Assembly (NCBI GenBank): GCA_037718865.1
Contig: JBBJMP010000006.1
Location: 1 to 64,000, forward strand
DNA length: 64,000 bases
Origin: JADCRZ01 sp037718865
Lineage (GTDB): Bacteria > Bacteroidota > Bacteroidia > Chitinophagales > Chitinophagaceae
Reading direction: 5' to 3'
Positions within the stretch are counted from its first letter, which is position 1, and every line of letters starts with the position of its first letter. The notes under the pieces were generated by a model. It ran no database searches. It was not told the origin of the DNA and worked only from the letters and a program-made list of their open reading frames with translations. Positions 26,104 through 35,602 of this stretch are shown here, one piece after another. Both the position numbers and the translations under genes were made by a program.

Positions 26104-27450
26104 ATGAAAAGACCACAGGGAATAATATGGATGGCCTGTCTTAGCGTTTTTGTAGCGGCATGTTCACCTTCGGCTTATATGGCTAAACTGGCTGAAAGGC
26201 AGGTGCTGGGTCAGCCATCGTTTAAAACGGCACACACTGGAATCAGTATTTATGATGTTGCTACAGGCAGATATCTATATAATTATCAGGGTGAAAAATA
26301 TTTTGTACCCGCGTCAAACACAAAAATATTTACGCTGTATGCCGGACTAAAATACGTAAAAGATTCTTTAGCCGCCATTCGTTTTGAAGAAACGCCCGAT
26401 ACTTTGTTTATTTATCCTACTGCCGATCCTACGCTGCTCCACCCTGATTTTGAGGAGCAGCCATTAATTAAGAAATTGCAAAATACTTCCAAAAAGGTTG
26501 TTGCAGTAAATGATCAGTGGCAGGAGCAGGCATTGGGTCCGGGCTGGTCATGGAACGATTACAGTGAAACGTATATGGTTGAACGCAGTTCGATGCCTGT
26601 GTACGGCAATGTGATCAAATGGATACAGTCGTCTCAAAAAACCACGCAACCCGAACTGGAAGACAGCATGCAAACTTTTATATTCTCGGAACCTGAAGTT
26701 AACTGGAAGGTTAAGTTCAGGGAAGACCGGTTGAATAAAACGTTCAGGGTGAACCGCAGGAAGGAGGAGAACTATTTTGAGATCAGCCAGGGAGAAGAAA
26801 TACTCAAAGAGCAATCGGTTCCCTTTATCACCAACGGTATAGTGTCAGCGCTAGAATTATTGAAAGACACTGTTCACAAAGAGATCGTTATTCTGCCTAG
26901 TCCCCGGAAGCCTTATTCCCCTCTTCAAACATTGCGTTCGCAGTCTTCCGACTCATTGTATAAACCCATGATGCACCTCAGTGATAATTTTTTTGCCGAA
27001 CATGTGCTGTTAATGGCTTCTTATGAAAAACTGGGAATCATGAGCGATTCCAGGATGATCGATACTTTGCTGAACTCAGATCTGGCAGCCTTGCCCCAAA
27101 GGCCTAGATGGGTGGATGGCAGTGGCCTTAGCCGGTATAACCTGTTTACACCTCAGGATTTCGTGTGGATACTCAACAGGATAAAGGAAGAATTTGGCAT
27201 GGAAAGGGTAAAGGCCATTTTCTCCCATGGTGGACAGGGGACACTTAAAAATTATTACGCTGCAGATAGCGCATTCATTTATGCAAAAACCGGAACCCTT
27301 TCCAGCCATATAGCTCTTAGCGGATACCTCCTCACTGCAAAAAACAAACTGCTGATCTTTTCGGTATTAGTGAATAATCACCAGGCTGATGCCACTGCTA
27401 TACGGAGGGCTGTCGAGCAGTTCCTGCTGGGGATACGAAAAAAATACTGA
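26104..27450 (+). CDS. D-alanyl-D-alanine carboxypeptidase (PBP4/S13-like) lipoprotein
   Basis: A penicillin-binding-protein-type serine peptidase acting on peptidoglycan stem peptides or crosslinks in the periplasm. From MKRPQGIIW the protein has 448 residues, with a lipobox FVAAC (Cys20), so it is probably a lipoprotein. SxxK is SNTK at residues 71-74, SxN is SDN in MMHLSDNFFAEH, and KTG is in IYAKTGTLSSHIALSGYL, in order. The frame opens upstream with a GTG at 26056, but the ATG before the lipoprotein signal is more credible. Confidence 0.88.
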   Translation: MKRPQGIIWMACLSVFVAACSPSAYMAKLAERQVLGQPSFKTAHTGISIYDVATGRYLYNYQGEKYFVPASNTKIFTLYAGLKYVKDSLAAIRFEETPDTLFIYPTADPTLLHPDFEEQPLIKKLQNTSKKVVAVNDQWQEQALGPGWSWNDYSETYMVERSSMPVYGNVIKWIQSSQKTTQPELEDSMQTFIFSEPEVNWKVKFREDRLNKTFRVNRRKEENYFEISQGEEILKEQSVPFITNGIVSALELLKDTVHKEIVILPSPRKPYSPLQTLRSQSSDSLYKPMMHLSDNFFAEHVLLMASYEKLGIMSDSRMIDTLLNSDLAALPQRPRWVDGSGLSRYNLFTPQDFVWILNRIKEEFGMERVKAIFSHGGQGTLKNYYAADSAFIYAKTGTLSSHIALSGYLLTAKNKLLIFSVLVNNHQADATAIRRAVEQFLLGIRKKY

Positions 27451-27523
27451 TCGGGTAATACGAAATGTCTGCATGCCAGGTGCGTGTGCTTAGGAGTAAA
27501 CCGCAAATTCGCAAATTGGCCAA

Positions 27524-29407
27524 CTAGCAGCGGCCAAACAATTTGTCCAGGTGGTCTTTTTTGAATTCCATATAAGTTGGGGTGCCCGCCGTAGTAAGGT
27601 TTGGTGTTTTACAAAGAAACAACTCTTCTACTAAAACCTTCATTTCTTTTTGTGATAACGGCTTGCCGGATTTCACGGCATGCTGAGTTGCTAATGAGCG
27701 GATGATCTTTTCACGCTTTGAATATTTAACTTCATTGCTGAAGTGTTTGTATTGTTCCAGCAGGTTTTCCAACGCGCGCTTTTCATTACCCCCTTCAATG
27801 TCGGCCGGAGTGCCCTGGATCACGAACGAATGATTGCCAAAAGGTTCTACATGATATCCCAAACGGTTCAGGTCGTCGATAAGTTCGTTAAACAATAACG
27901 CGTCCTGCGGGGACAACTGCAGGCTGGCAGGAAAAAGACTTCTCTGAGTAACCATCGGGTGGCCCTGTAGAGCGGTTTCGTACCGTTCATACAAGATGCG
28001 CTCATGCGCAGCCTGCTGATGAATCAGCAGGTAACCGGTATTGGCGGAGGCAATAATATAGGTATTGTGCAGTTGCATGAGTTCAGCTATCTCTTCCATC
28101 CGAAGGGGTTTCGGATTTTCTATTCGCGGTTGTATACCACCGTTAGGGCTATGTGCCTGCACATCCCCTTCTGGTAGGGGTGGGTAAGTCGGACTAGATC
28201 CTTGAACAGCTGTCGTATCCAAAGGGTCATAGAAATCCTTCCAGTGTTTGAGTTCGCTTCTGTCAGACTCGATAAAATGAGCCTGGTTTTTTTGCATGAA
28301 GGTTTTAAATAAACCGGAAGAAATCGCTGCAGCCTGGTTTGCTTCCGTAAATGGCTTGGAAATGGCATCAAGCTGTTGAATTCCGGCATCCAGGTCAAAT
28401 TCAAGTGTCGGAGTAATGCTAAATTGCGCAAGGGCATGTTTCACGGCGGCCTGCACGAAGGCGTAGACAATCTTCTCGTCTTCGAACTTGATTTCCTGCT
28501 TAGTGGGATGTACATTCACATCAACCTGTGCGGGGTCAAGATCTATGAATAGAACGTACAAAGGGAAGCTGTCAGGTGAAATCATCTGCTGATAAGCGCT
28601 CAAAATAGCATGATTCAGATAAGCGCTTTTGATAAAGCGGTTATTTACAAACAGGTACTGATCGCCCCGTGTTTTTTTGGATGTTTCCGGCTTTCCCACA
28701 AAGCCGTGTATGATCAGGTAATCGGTGTTTTCCTGAACGGACACCAGTTTGGCATTGTATTGACTGCCCAGTAACTGAACGATACGTTGTTTCGATGTTC
28801 CTTTTTCCAGGTGAAAAACCTGTTGGCCATTGCTGGTAAGGGAAAAGAATACCTGTGGAAAAGCCAGGGCCACCCGGATGAATTCATCCACGATATGCCG
28901 CATTTCTGCCGGATTGCTCTTTAAAAAATTTCTACGGGCAGGAACGTTGAAGAACAGGTTCTTCATGGCAATACTGGTACCTACTGCCGCTGCAAAGGGT
29001 TCCTGCCTGATCACCAAGCTGTTTTCAATGGTGATATAAGTGCCCGCCTCATCCTCTGCCCGCCTGGTTTTTAATTCTACCTGCGCAACTGCTGCTATAG
29101 ATGCCAGAGCCTCCCCACGGAAACCCATAGTCCGTATCTGAAACAAGTCATCGATCTTGTTTATTTTAGAGGTGGCATGACGTTCGAAACACATACGGGC
29201 ATCGGTTTCACTCATGCCCTTGCCGTTGTCCATCACCTGTATCAAGGCCTTGCCCGCATCGTTTATCAGCAACCTGATCTCCGTTGATCCGGCATCTACG
29301 GCATTTTCCATTAATTCTTTTACAGCACTGGCCGGCCGCTGAATAACCTCGCCGGCTGCAATCTGGTTAGCAATATTATCGGGTAACAAATGGATGATAT
29401 CGGGCAC
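27524..29407 (-). CDS. mutL: DNA mismatch repair protein MutL
   Basis: A 627-residue mismatch-repair ATPase linking MutS to strand removal. The GHKL ATPase motifs are VKELMENAVDAGST, VMDNGKGMSE, ATSKI and TMGFRGEALASIA. The DNA-binding middle domain includes VNNRFIKSAYLN and VDVNVHPTKQEIKF. The C-terminal dimerisation domain carries HAVKSGKPLSQKEM. I did not find the DQHAxxER endonuclease motif; the matching region reads HQQAAHERILYE, so metal-dependent nicking would need testing. Confidence 0.96.
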   Translation of the reverse strand: MPDIIHLLPDNIANQIAAGEVIQRPASAVKELMENAVDAGSTEIRLLINDAGKALIQVMDNGKGMSETDARMCFERHATSKINKIDDLFQIRTMGFRGEALASIAAVAQVELKTRRAEDEAGTYITIENSLVIRQEPFAAAVGTSIAMKNLFFNVPARRNFLKSNPAEMRHIVDEFIRVALAFPQVFFSLTSNGQQVFHLEKGTSKQRIVQLLGSQYNAKLVSVQENTDYLIIHGFVGKPETSKKTRGDQYLFVNNRFIKSAYLNHAILSAYQQMISPDSFPLYVLFIDLDPAQVDVNVHPTKQEIKFEDEKIVYAFVQAAVKHALAQFSITPTLEFDLDAGIQQLDAISKPFTEANQAAAISSGLFKTFMQKNQAHFIESDRSELKHWKDFYDPLDTTAVQGSSPTYPPLPEGDVQAHSPNGGIQPRIENPKPLRMEEIAELMQLHNTYIIASANTGYLLIHQQAAHERILYERYETALQGHPMVTQRSLFPASLQLSPQDALLFNELIDDLNRLGYHVEPFGNHSFVIQGTPADIEGGNEKRALENLLEQYKHFSNEVKYSKREKIIRSLATQHAVKSGKPLSQKEMKVLVEELFLCKTPNLTTAGTPTYMEFKKDHLDKLFGRC

Positions 29408-29525
29408 TTCAAAAATTCTTTACGCAAAATTAATGGTTCTACAGGTTTTACCTTAATTCATTTAAATAGTGAACGGCTAATAACCGGAAAAGCATCGTTT
29501 AACGTTTAGATGCAAATCCCTATCC

Positions 29526-30125
29526 ATGAAAACGTTATCCTATTGCGTAATCCTATGCGCATGCCTGATCTCAGCCTGCCAGAAAGCCGCTATTCCACCA
29601 GACCAGAATGTCGATGCAAAAATTACCGTACAAAAATCCCTGACTGAGTATATCATCAGGAAAGGAAATCACTATTCCGATCAAACCGAATACCAGCTGA
29701 TAAGCACCAACGCAATACGTGCAAAGGTAAAATTTGATAATTCGGCTATTTATACTTCGAAAGATGCCGTAAACCAGGGCGACGTGAACAAACTTGTCGG
29801 ATTTTCCGATTGCGGAACGAATCACCATCAGAACAGTGCCCGGCTTGGCTGGTCATGGAACGGAAAAGATGTGATGCTGTATGCTTACGCGTATGTTGAT
29901 AGTGTAAGGATCATCAAAACCCTTGGTGCAGTAAATTTGAATGAATCATTTTCCTGCTCTGTAAGCACAAAGGGCAGCTATTACTACTTTACCATGAATA
30001 ATTATTCAGATTCGATACCTGCCCATTGCGTCGGCTATACCGGAAGCCGGTATAAGTTATTTCCTTATTTCGGAGGGGATGAAATTGCACCCCATGATAT
30101 TCGCATTGCGCTTACCGAAGAGTAA
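29526..30125 (+). CDS. Lipoprotein of unknown function
   Basis: A 199-residue protein with a lipoprotein signal (LISAC, Cys18). The mature part is beta-rich with TEYQLISTNAIRAKVKFDN, FSDCGTNHHQNSARLGWSW, YYYFTMNN and a closing GDEIAPHDIRIALTEE, resembling a carbohydrate-binding or jellyroll-like sandwich, but I do not recognise a family. Two further Cys in the body might pair. It is an orphan gene divergent from mutL. Confidence 0.6.
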   Translation: MKTLSYCVILCACLISACQKAAIPPDQNVDAKITVQKSLTEYIIRKGNHYSDQTEYQLISTNAIRAKVKFDNSAIYTSKDAVNQGDVNKLVGFSDCGTNHHQNSARLGWSWNGKDVMLYAYAYVDSVRIIKTLGAVNLNESFSCSVSTKGSYYYFTMNNYSDSIPAHCVGYTGSRYKLFPYFGGDEIAPHDIRIALTEE

Positions 30126-30163
30126 TCGTTTTACGACAGGACCATGGTTTAGCATGTGCCATT

Positions 30164-30703
30164 CTACAACCAAGTACCTTCAAAGTCAACCTGTACATTG
30201 CATTCCCCGTTTAGTCTGAATTCAAATACCGAGGGATTAACAGACACTGGCTGATATTTCTGTTCAATTAGTTCGTAGATCTCTATCTTCTTAAACACCG
30301 GATCTGCTATGACATAATATTTAACCCCTTGCTCTTCATATAACTCATATTTTTCATGCCTGTCTTTATACGCGGTAGATGGAGACAGGATCTCCACTGT
30401 GAGTAAGGGAGCAAAATCCAAAAAGACTTTATCAGTCTTTTTACATATGATCAGCAAATCAGGTTGTACGACAGTTTTTTCGTCAATTTTCCAGTCGACC
30501 GGCATAAAGACTTCGCAATTAGGGCAAGCCTTCGTTAAAGACGTATTGAATTTGGTATAAAGCATACCATTGATCCGTTGATGACTTATTGCCGGCGCAG
30601 GGCTCATGGCATAGGGCATGCCATCGATCAGTTCCCAACGCCCTTCCCATTGGCAGTAATCGGTGTAAGTGAATTGTGGCCGGTATTTATCTGCTATGGA
30701 CAT
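30164..30703 (-). CDS. Uma2 family (DUF820) PD-(D/E)XK nuclease-like protein
   Basis: A 179-residue protein of the Uma2 family, a restriction-endonuclease-like fold abundant in cyanobacteria and present in Bacteroidota. Visible motifs are WELIDGMPYAMSPAP, VVQPDLLIIC (catalytic Asp), LTVEILSPSTAYKDRHEKY (Glu and Lys) and VKYYVIADPVFKKIEIY. No substrate or partner gene is known, and it stands alone here. Confidence 0.88.
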   Translation of the reverse strand: MSIADKYRPQFTYTDYCQWEGRWELIDGMPYAMSPAPAISHQRINGMLYTKFNTSLTKACPNCEVFMPVDWKIDEKTVVQPDLLIICKKTDKVFLDFAPLLTVEILSPSTAYKDRHEKYELYEEQGVKYYVIADPVFKKIEIYELIEQKYQPVSVNPSVFEFRLNGECNVQVDFEGTWL

Positions 30704-30787
30704 CCATCAAAAATACAAATAATTTCCAACGGTTGCGTTGTCTGCATTTCTTCTTAATTTGTGATTAAAAGGTACCCAACTTGTGTT

Positions 30788-33709
30788 ATGAAGAAATTAT
30801 GGATTGCTTTTCTGATCACCAGTTCTTACTATTGTGTTGCCCAGCAAAATCCCCGCCTGTCGCGCCAGCTATGGGTGGATAGTGTTTTCAAATCTTTAAC
30901 TGAGGACCAGCGCATTGCCCAGCTTATGGTGGTTCGTTTATCGGAAAGAAATGCCGGCGGCGTCGTCTGGTACGACAAAGAAGTTACAGACAATATTAAA
31001 AAGTATAACATAGGTTCTATCTGTCTTTTCCAGGGTAACCCGGTTAAACAGGCAGATATGATCAACGCGTTCCAAAGCATTGCGAGGACGCCGTTAATGA
31101 TCTGCGTTGATGGGGAATGGGGCCTTGGCATGCGGTTCGATAGCGTAGGCAGCCTGCCCTTCCAGCTTACCATGGGAGCCATGTCGGATGCAAGTCTGGT
31201 TTACAAAGTGGGTAAGGCCATGGGCGAACAATGTAAGCGCATAGGCATCCACGTTAATTATGCACCGGTGGTTGATATTAATAACAACCCGGATAACCCG
31301 GTTATTAATTTCCGTTCCTTTGGTGAAGACAAATACAAGGTCGGATCTTACGGGGTTCAGATCATGAAAGGCCTGCAGGATATGGGTGTCATGGCCTGTG
31401 CCAAGCATTTTCCGGGCCACGGCGATGTGGCCGTAGATTCTCATTTTGACCTTCCTGTGATCAAAAAAAATATCCCTCAGCTGGATTCACTCGAGCTGTA
31501 TCCGTTCCGGGAAGCATTTAAGGCCGGCATAGGAAGCGTGATGATCGCACATTTGTATATCCCTGCCATTGATGCTACGGCTAACCGGGCAAGCTCTCTT
31601 TCATACAATAATATTACCAAGTTATTGAAAGAGAATCTGGCATACCAGGGATTGATCTTCACAGATGCGCTGGAGATGCAGGGAGTAAGGAAATTTTTTC
31701 CTGACGGGGCAGCTTCCGTTGAATCCATCATTGCCGGAAACGATATGCTTTGCTTACCGGGAAACATTCCTGGCAGCATAGCAAAAATACGGGAAGCCAT
31801 AAAAAATAAAAGATTGAGCTGGGCTGATATTAATACCAAAGTAAAAAGGGTGTTGAATGCTAAGTACACATATGTCCTTCCGAATATAAAACCGATTAAT
31901 ACAGCCTACCTTACCAGAGATATTAATAATAAGATCCCCGACCTGCGACGGCTTGTCGCTGATAACGCCATTACCCTGGTTCGCAATGGCGACCCGGCCG
32001 TTTTTCCTTTGCCGGTTAGCCAGAACAATAAAATTGCCTATGTAGGGATAGGCATAAGCGGTGACAACGCATTTGCCAAACGGATGCGGTCAGACTACAA
32101 CGCAGACATATATTATTTTGATTATAAAAGCAGTACGGCCCGCATCCTTTCCCTGATGGAAATTCTAAAAAAAAGATATGATGCCGTGGTGGTTGGTGTT
32201 CATAATTATTCGAGGTACCCGGCCAATAATTTTGGCATTTCACAGGCCGCTGTGCAATTGATGAATAACATTCGTCAGGAGACAAAAAGCATGACCTTAT
32301 TTTTCGGGAATCCGTATGCGTTGAAAAATGTTTGCGACGCTAAAAATGTCATGGTCTGTTATGAAGACGATGCCATCTTTCAGGATGCTGCCATTCGAAT
32401 CTTACAGGGACTGCAAAAACCTGTGGGCCGCTTACCGGTAACCGTTTGCGAAGCGTTTACCTTTGGAACCGGTATTATAGGAACAAATGATATCCCCTCC
32501 GTACAGCCAGCCACACTTAGTTTTAATGAAACTAAATTAAACCGGATCGATTCGATAGTCCACAGTGCCATACTAAACAAAGCCACCCCGGGTTGTGTGG
32601 TACTGGTTGCAAAAGATGGAAAGATCGCATACCAAAGATCGTTTGGTTATTATACTTACGACAGCCTGGAAGCAGTAAGCCAGGAAAGTGTTTTTGATAT
32701 GGCATCCGTAACCAAGATTTTTGCAACCACATTGGCAGTTATGAAACTGCATGAGGAAGGCAGACTTGACGTAAAAAAAAAATTGGGTGATTATTTAAGC
32801 TGGGTTAAAGGAAGCGATAAGGAAAACCTTCCGATCGAAGATATCCTGCTGCACCAGGCCGGATTAAAATCTTTCATACCTTTCTATAAAGAAACAATAG
32901 ACTCCTCCAGGGGCGGACTGGCCTTATATACGATGTACTCTGCCACTTCTGTGCATAGCCATTCGATACGGGTAGCCGAAGAAATGTATATGAGGAACGA
33001 CTGGCTGGATACGATGTACAAGCGCATACTGCAAAGTGAACTGGGCCCGCCACAGCACTATGTATACAGCGATAACGATTTTATATTTTTGGGTAAAGTC
33101 GTCGAAGCCATTACCGGGACAACCCTCGACCAATACGTAAAACAGGAATTTTACGACAGGCTTAACCTGACAAGCACCGGCTTCAAGCCTCGCGAACGAT
33201 TTCCCATGAACCGTATTGTTCCTACAGAACAGGAAATAGCTTTCCGCGGGCAGCTATTGCGTGGTGATGTGCATGACCCGGGGGCTGCTATGTTTGGCGG
33301 AGTTGCGGGCCATGCCGGTCTGTTCAGCAAAGCCTATGACCTTGCCGTGTTGGCACAGATGTTATTGAACGGGGGAAGCTTTAACGGTCGGCAATTGTTA
33401 AAAAACAATACGATCAATACATTTACTGCTTACCACAGTCCTGTCAGCAGACGAGGTTTTGGATTTGACAAGCCGGAAAAAGATAATGCCTCCCGTAAAG
33501 ATCCCTATCCCTGTTTATCTGCTTCACCCCTTACTTATGGCCATACAGGATATACCGGAACCTGTGTATGGATCGATCCCAAATACAACCTAATCTTTGT
33601 TTTTCTCTCTAACCGAGTCAATCCTTTAGGAGGGGAAAATACCAAACTACTACGGATGAACGTGCGGGCCAACATCCAGGAAACCATTTATAAGGCCCTG
33701 GGCCTGTGA
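30788..33709 (+). CDS. GH3 beta-N-acetylhexosaminidase fused to a serine beta-lactamase-like domain
   Basis: A 973-residue exported protein starting with a signal peptide (MKKLWIAFLITSSYYCVAQ). The N-terminal GH3 domain (about 25-370) has the NagZ hallmark KHFPGHGD at residues 206-213 and LIFTDALEMQGV with the nucleophile Asp. A GH3 C-terminal-like part follows. From about 590 the protein has a beta-lactamase/serine-hydrolase domain with SVTK (SxxK) in DMASVTKIFATT, YSDND (YxN) and HTGYTGT (KTG-like). It probably recycles or remodels peptidoglycan sugars and peptides. The fusion is known in Bacteroidota. The in-frame ATG at 30761 is less likely. Confidence 0.9.
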   Translation: MKKLWIAFLITSSYYCVAQQNPRLSRQLWVDSVFKSLTEDQRIAQLMVVRLSERNAGGVVWYDKEVTDNIKKYNIGSICLFQGNPVKQADMINAFQSIARTPLMICVDGEWGLGMRFDSVGSLPFQLTMGAMSDASLVYKVGKAMGEQCKRIGIHVNYAPVVDINNNPDNPVINFRSFGEDKYKVGSYGVQIMKGLQDMGVMACAKHFPGHGDVAVDSHFDLPVIKKNIPQLDSLELYPFREAFKAGIGSVMIAHLYIPAIDATANRASSLSYNNITKLLKENLAYQGLIFTDALEMQGVRKFFPDGAASVESIIAGNDMLCLPGNIPGSIAKIREAIKNKRLSWADINTKVKRVLNAKYTYVLPNIKPINTAYLTRDINNKIPDLRRLVADNAITLVRNGDPAVFPLPVSQNNKIAYVGIGISGDNAFAKRMRSDYNADIYYFDYKSSTARILSLMEILKKRYDAVVVGVHNYSRYPANNFGISQAAVQLMNNIRQETKSMTLFFGNPYALKNVCDAKNVMVCYEDDAIFQDAAIRILQGLQKPVGRLPVTVCEAFTFGTGIIGTNDIPSVQPATLSFNETKLNRIDSIVHSAILNKATPGCVVLVAKDGKIAYQRSFGYYTYDSLEAVSQESVFDMASVTKIFATTLAVMKLHEEGRLDVKKKLGDYLSWVKGSDKENLPIEDILLHQAGLKSFIPFYKETIDSSRGGLALYTMYSATSVHSHSIRVAEEMYMRNDWLDTMYKRILQSELGPPQHYVYSDNDFIFLGKVVEAITGTTLDQYVKQEFYDRLNLTSTGFKPRERFPMNRIVPTEQEIAFRGQLLRGDVHDPGAAMFGGVAGHAGLFSKAYDLAVLAQMLLNGGSFNGRQLLKNNTINTFTAYHSPVSRRGFGFDKPEKDNASRKDPYPCLSASPLTYGHTGYTGTCVWIDPKYNLIFVFLSNRVNPLGGENTKLLRMNVRANIQETIYKALGL

Positions 33710-33769
33710 ATGGAGGGGTGTTACTAACGAACCATCCGGATCATTATTAAATAGATCGCTTTCGCCAGC

Positions 33770-33812
33770 TTCCGATCCGCACATTCGCAAATCCGCACAT
33801 TCGCACATTGTC
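33770..33812. repeat. Tandem TCCGCACATTCGCA-type repeat
   Basis: Units ATCCGCACATTCGCAA, ATCCGCACATTCGCAC and ATTG are repeated in tandem with about 14-base periodicity before the DegT-like gene. This is the best preserved array of the family seen at 14632, 20001 and elsewhere. Confidence 0.7.
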
Positions 33813-33838
33813 TTTACCTTTAACAAAATTCTACGATT

Positions 33839-35056
33839 ATGCCTGGCTTTGAATTTTTTGGCGATGAAGAACGTAAAGAAGTAAATGACGTATTGGAAAC
33901 AGGTATCCTTATGCGCTACGGGTTTGATGGGGCACGAAAGGGGCACTGGAAAGCAAAGGAACTGGAACAGGCCATTTGCAATCGTTTTAGTTGCAAACAT
34001 GCACAGCTTACCTCCAGTGGCACGGCTGCCTTAACCACAGCAATGGCTGCACTAAATATAGGCGCTGGCGATGAAGTGATCATGCCGGCCTTTACTTTCG
34101 TGGCCAGCTTTGAAGCCGTCTTATCTGTCGGAGCCGTTCCCGTATTGGTTGACATTGATGAAACACTTACACTGAGCCCCAACGCTGTTCGCGCGGCCAT
34201 CACACCGGTAACAAAATGTGTAATGGCGGTGCACATGTGCGGAAGTATGGCGGATATGGATACCTTGTCTGCTATTTGCAGTGAGCATAACCTGGTTTTG
34301 CTGGAAGATGCCTGCCAGAGTATTGGCGGCAGCTACAAAGGAAAAATGCTGGGAACTATTGGCCATGCGGGAACTTTTTCATTTGATTTTGTAAAAACCA
34401 TTACCTGCGGAGAAGGCGGCGTGGTTATGACGAATAATGAGGACGTCTATGTCAAGTCCGATGGTTATACCGATCACGGCCATGATCATCAGGGCGCCGA
34501 TCGCGGCGCTGACCTTCATCCTTTCATTGGATACAATTTTCGCATTTCAGAACTGCATGCTGCCGTAGGACTGGCTCAGATCCGAAAGTTGGATACATTC
34601 CTTGATATTCAGCGTAAAAATAATAAGATGCTGAGAACTTACCTGGAGGAGATCCCGGAAATCAGCTTCAGGGTTGTTCCGGATGAAGAAGGCGACAGTT
34701 GTACATTTCTGAGTTGGTTTCTTCCCACAGAAGAAATAACCAAAGCATTCGTAGAAGAAATGAAACTTCAGAGCTTGTTTGCCGACAATTTTTACTGGTA
34801 TAATAATAATTGGCATTACATCAGTAAATGGGATCATTTGAAAAATGCCGTTTCGCTAAACGGATTATCGGATAATACAGCGAAAGTGCTCAAAACGTAT
34901 GCGAGTAAATCATTTCCCGCATCTGATGCCATTATGAGCCGCTGTATATCTACCCTGATCAGTCTTTCCTGGACGGAAGAACAGGTTAGGCAAAAAGGGG
35001 AAACGATGCTGGGGGTTTTGCGTAAAGTGATGCAACGCCAACAGGTAGGGGCGTAG
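33839..35056 (+). CDS. DegT/DnrJ/EryC1/StrS family PLP aminotransferase
   Basis: A 405-residue PLP enzyme of the sugar-aminotransferase group. PLP-binding features are the TSSGTAALTTAMAAL helix, DEVIMPAFTFVASFEAVL, LLEDACQSIGGSY (Asp for the pyridine N) and SFDFVKTITCGEGGVVMTN, which carries the Schiff-base Lys. GADRGADLHPFIGYNFRISELHAAVGL is also typical. No sugar-nucleotide or LPS genes lie nearby, so the substrate is unknown. Confidence 0.9.
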   Translation: MPGFEFFGDEERKEVNDVLETGILMRYGFDGARKGHWKAKELEQAICNRFSCKHAQLTSSGTAALTTAMAALNIGAGDEVIMPAFTFVASFEAVLSVGAVPVLVDIDETLTLSPNAVRAAITPVTKCVMAVHMCGSMADMDTLSAICSEHNLVLLEDACQSIGGSYKGKMLGTIGHAGTFSFDFVKTITCGEGGVVMTNNEDVYVKSDGYTDHGHDHQGADRGADLHPFIGYNFRISELHAAVGLAQIRKLDTFLDIQRKNNKMLRTYLEEIPEISFRVVPDEEGDSCTFLSWFLPTEEITKAFVEEMKLQSLFADNFYWYNNNWHYISKWDHLKNAVSLNGLSDNTAKVLKTYASKSFPASDAIMSRCISTLISLSWTEEQVRQKGETMLGVLRKVMQRQQVGA

Positions 35057-35144
35057 CAATGCCTATTGTCGTGCAATACCCTTTTGTTTCAATAACGAAC
35101 GGAGATATTTTGGCCTCTCAATAATTATTTCATAGTAACTGCGT

Positions 35145-35501
35145 TTAATAAACACTTTTTCCTTCAAGCATATTGCAGTATGCCAGTGAACCCAAACGGA
35201 ATCGGAGGCGGATATTCGTCGCCTTTTCAAATTGCAGTTCCTGGCGGCAGAAAAAAGCCAGGTTTTTAGTATACATTCCTTCAGGTATCGGCCGAATAAA
35301 TGGAAGCGTTTGAAACATAGGTTTTATGGAATCTGGTTTGCGCGCTGGTTGATCTTTAAGTGAAGAAACCTGGTCACGAACTAAAGATTTGTTAATTCTA
35401 TCATTGTTATTGTTGGAGAAAAGACTAATTACATGCTGTGCGGGTAGTTTAGTTGATATCAGGACCATCACCACAACAATAATTTTACTCAATCGATGCA
35501 T
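35145..35501 (-). CDS. Small exported protein of unknown function
   Basis: A 118-residue protein with an N-terminal signal (MHRLSKIIVVVMVLISTKLPAQ). The remainder includes PARKPDSIKPMFQTLPF, MYTKNLAFFCRQELQFEKAT and NIRLRFRLGSLAYCNMLEG, the last resembling the end of a small outer-membrane or periplasmic protein. I do not recognise the family. It has two Cys and is divergent from rpoN. Confidence 0.55.
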   Translation of the reverse strand: MHRLSKIIVVVMVLISTKLPAQHVISLFSNNNNDRINKSLVRDQVSSLKDQPARKPDSIKPMFQTLPFIRPIPEGMYTKNLAFFCRQELQFEKATNIRLRFRLGSLAYCNMLEGKSVY

Positions 35502-35602
35502 ACGCTTTACTATTTGTGTGTAAATTACGGCTTGATTTTTGTGGAATCCCGCAACTTTTATAATTTAATCAAAGTTATGCGAAATTAAACCGGTAGGTAG
35601 AA

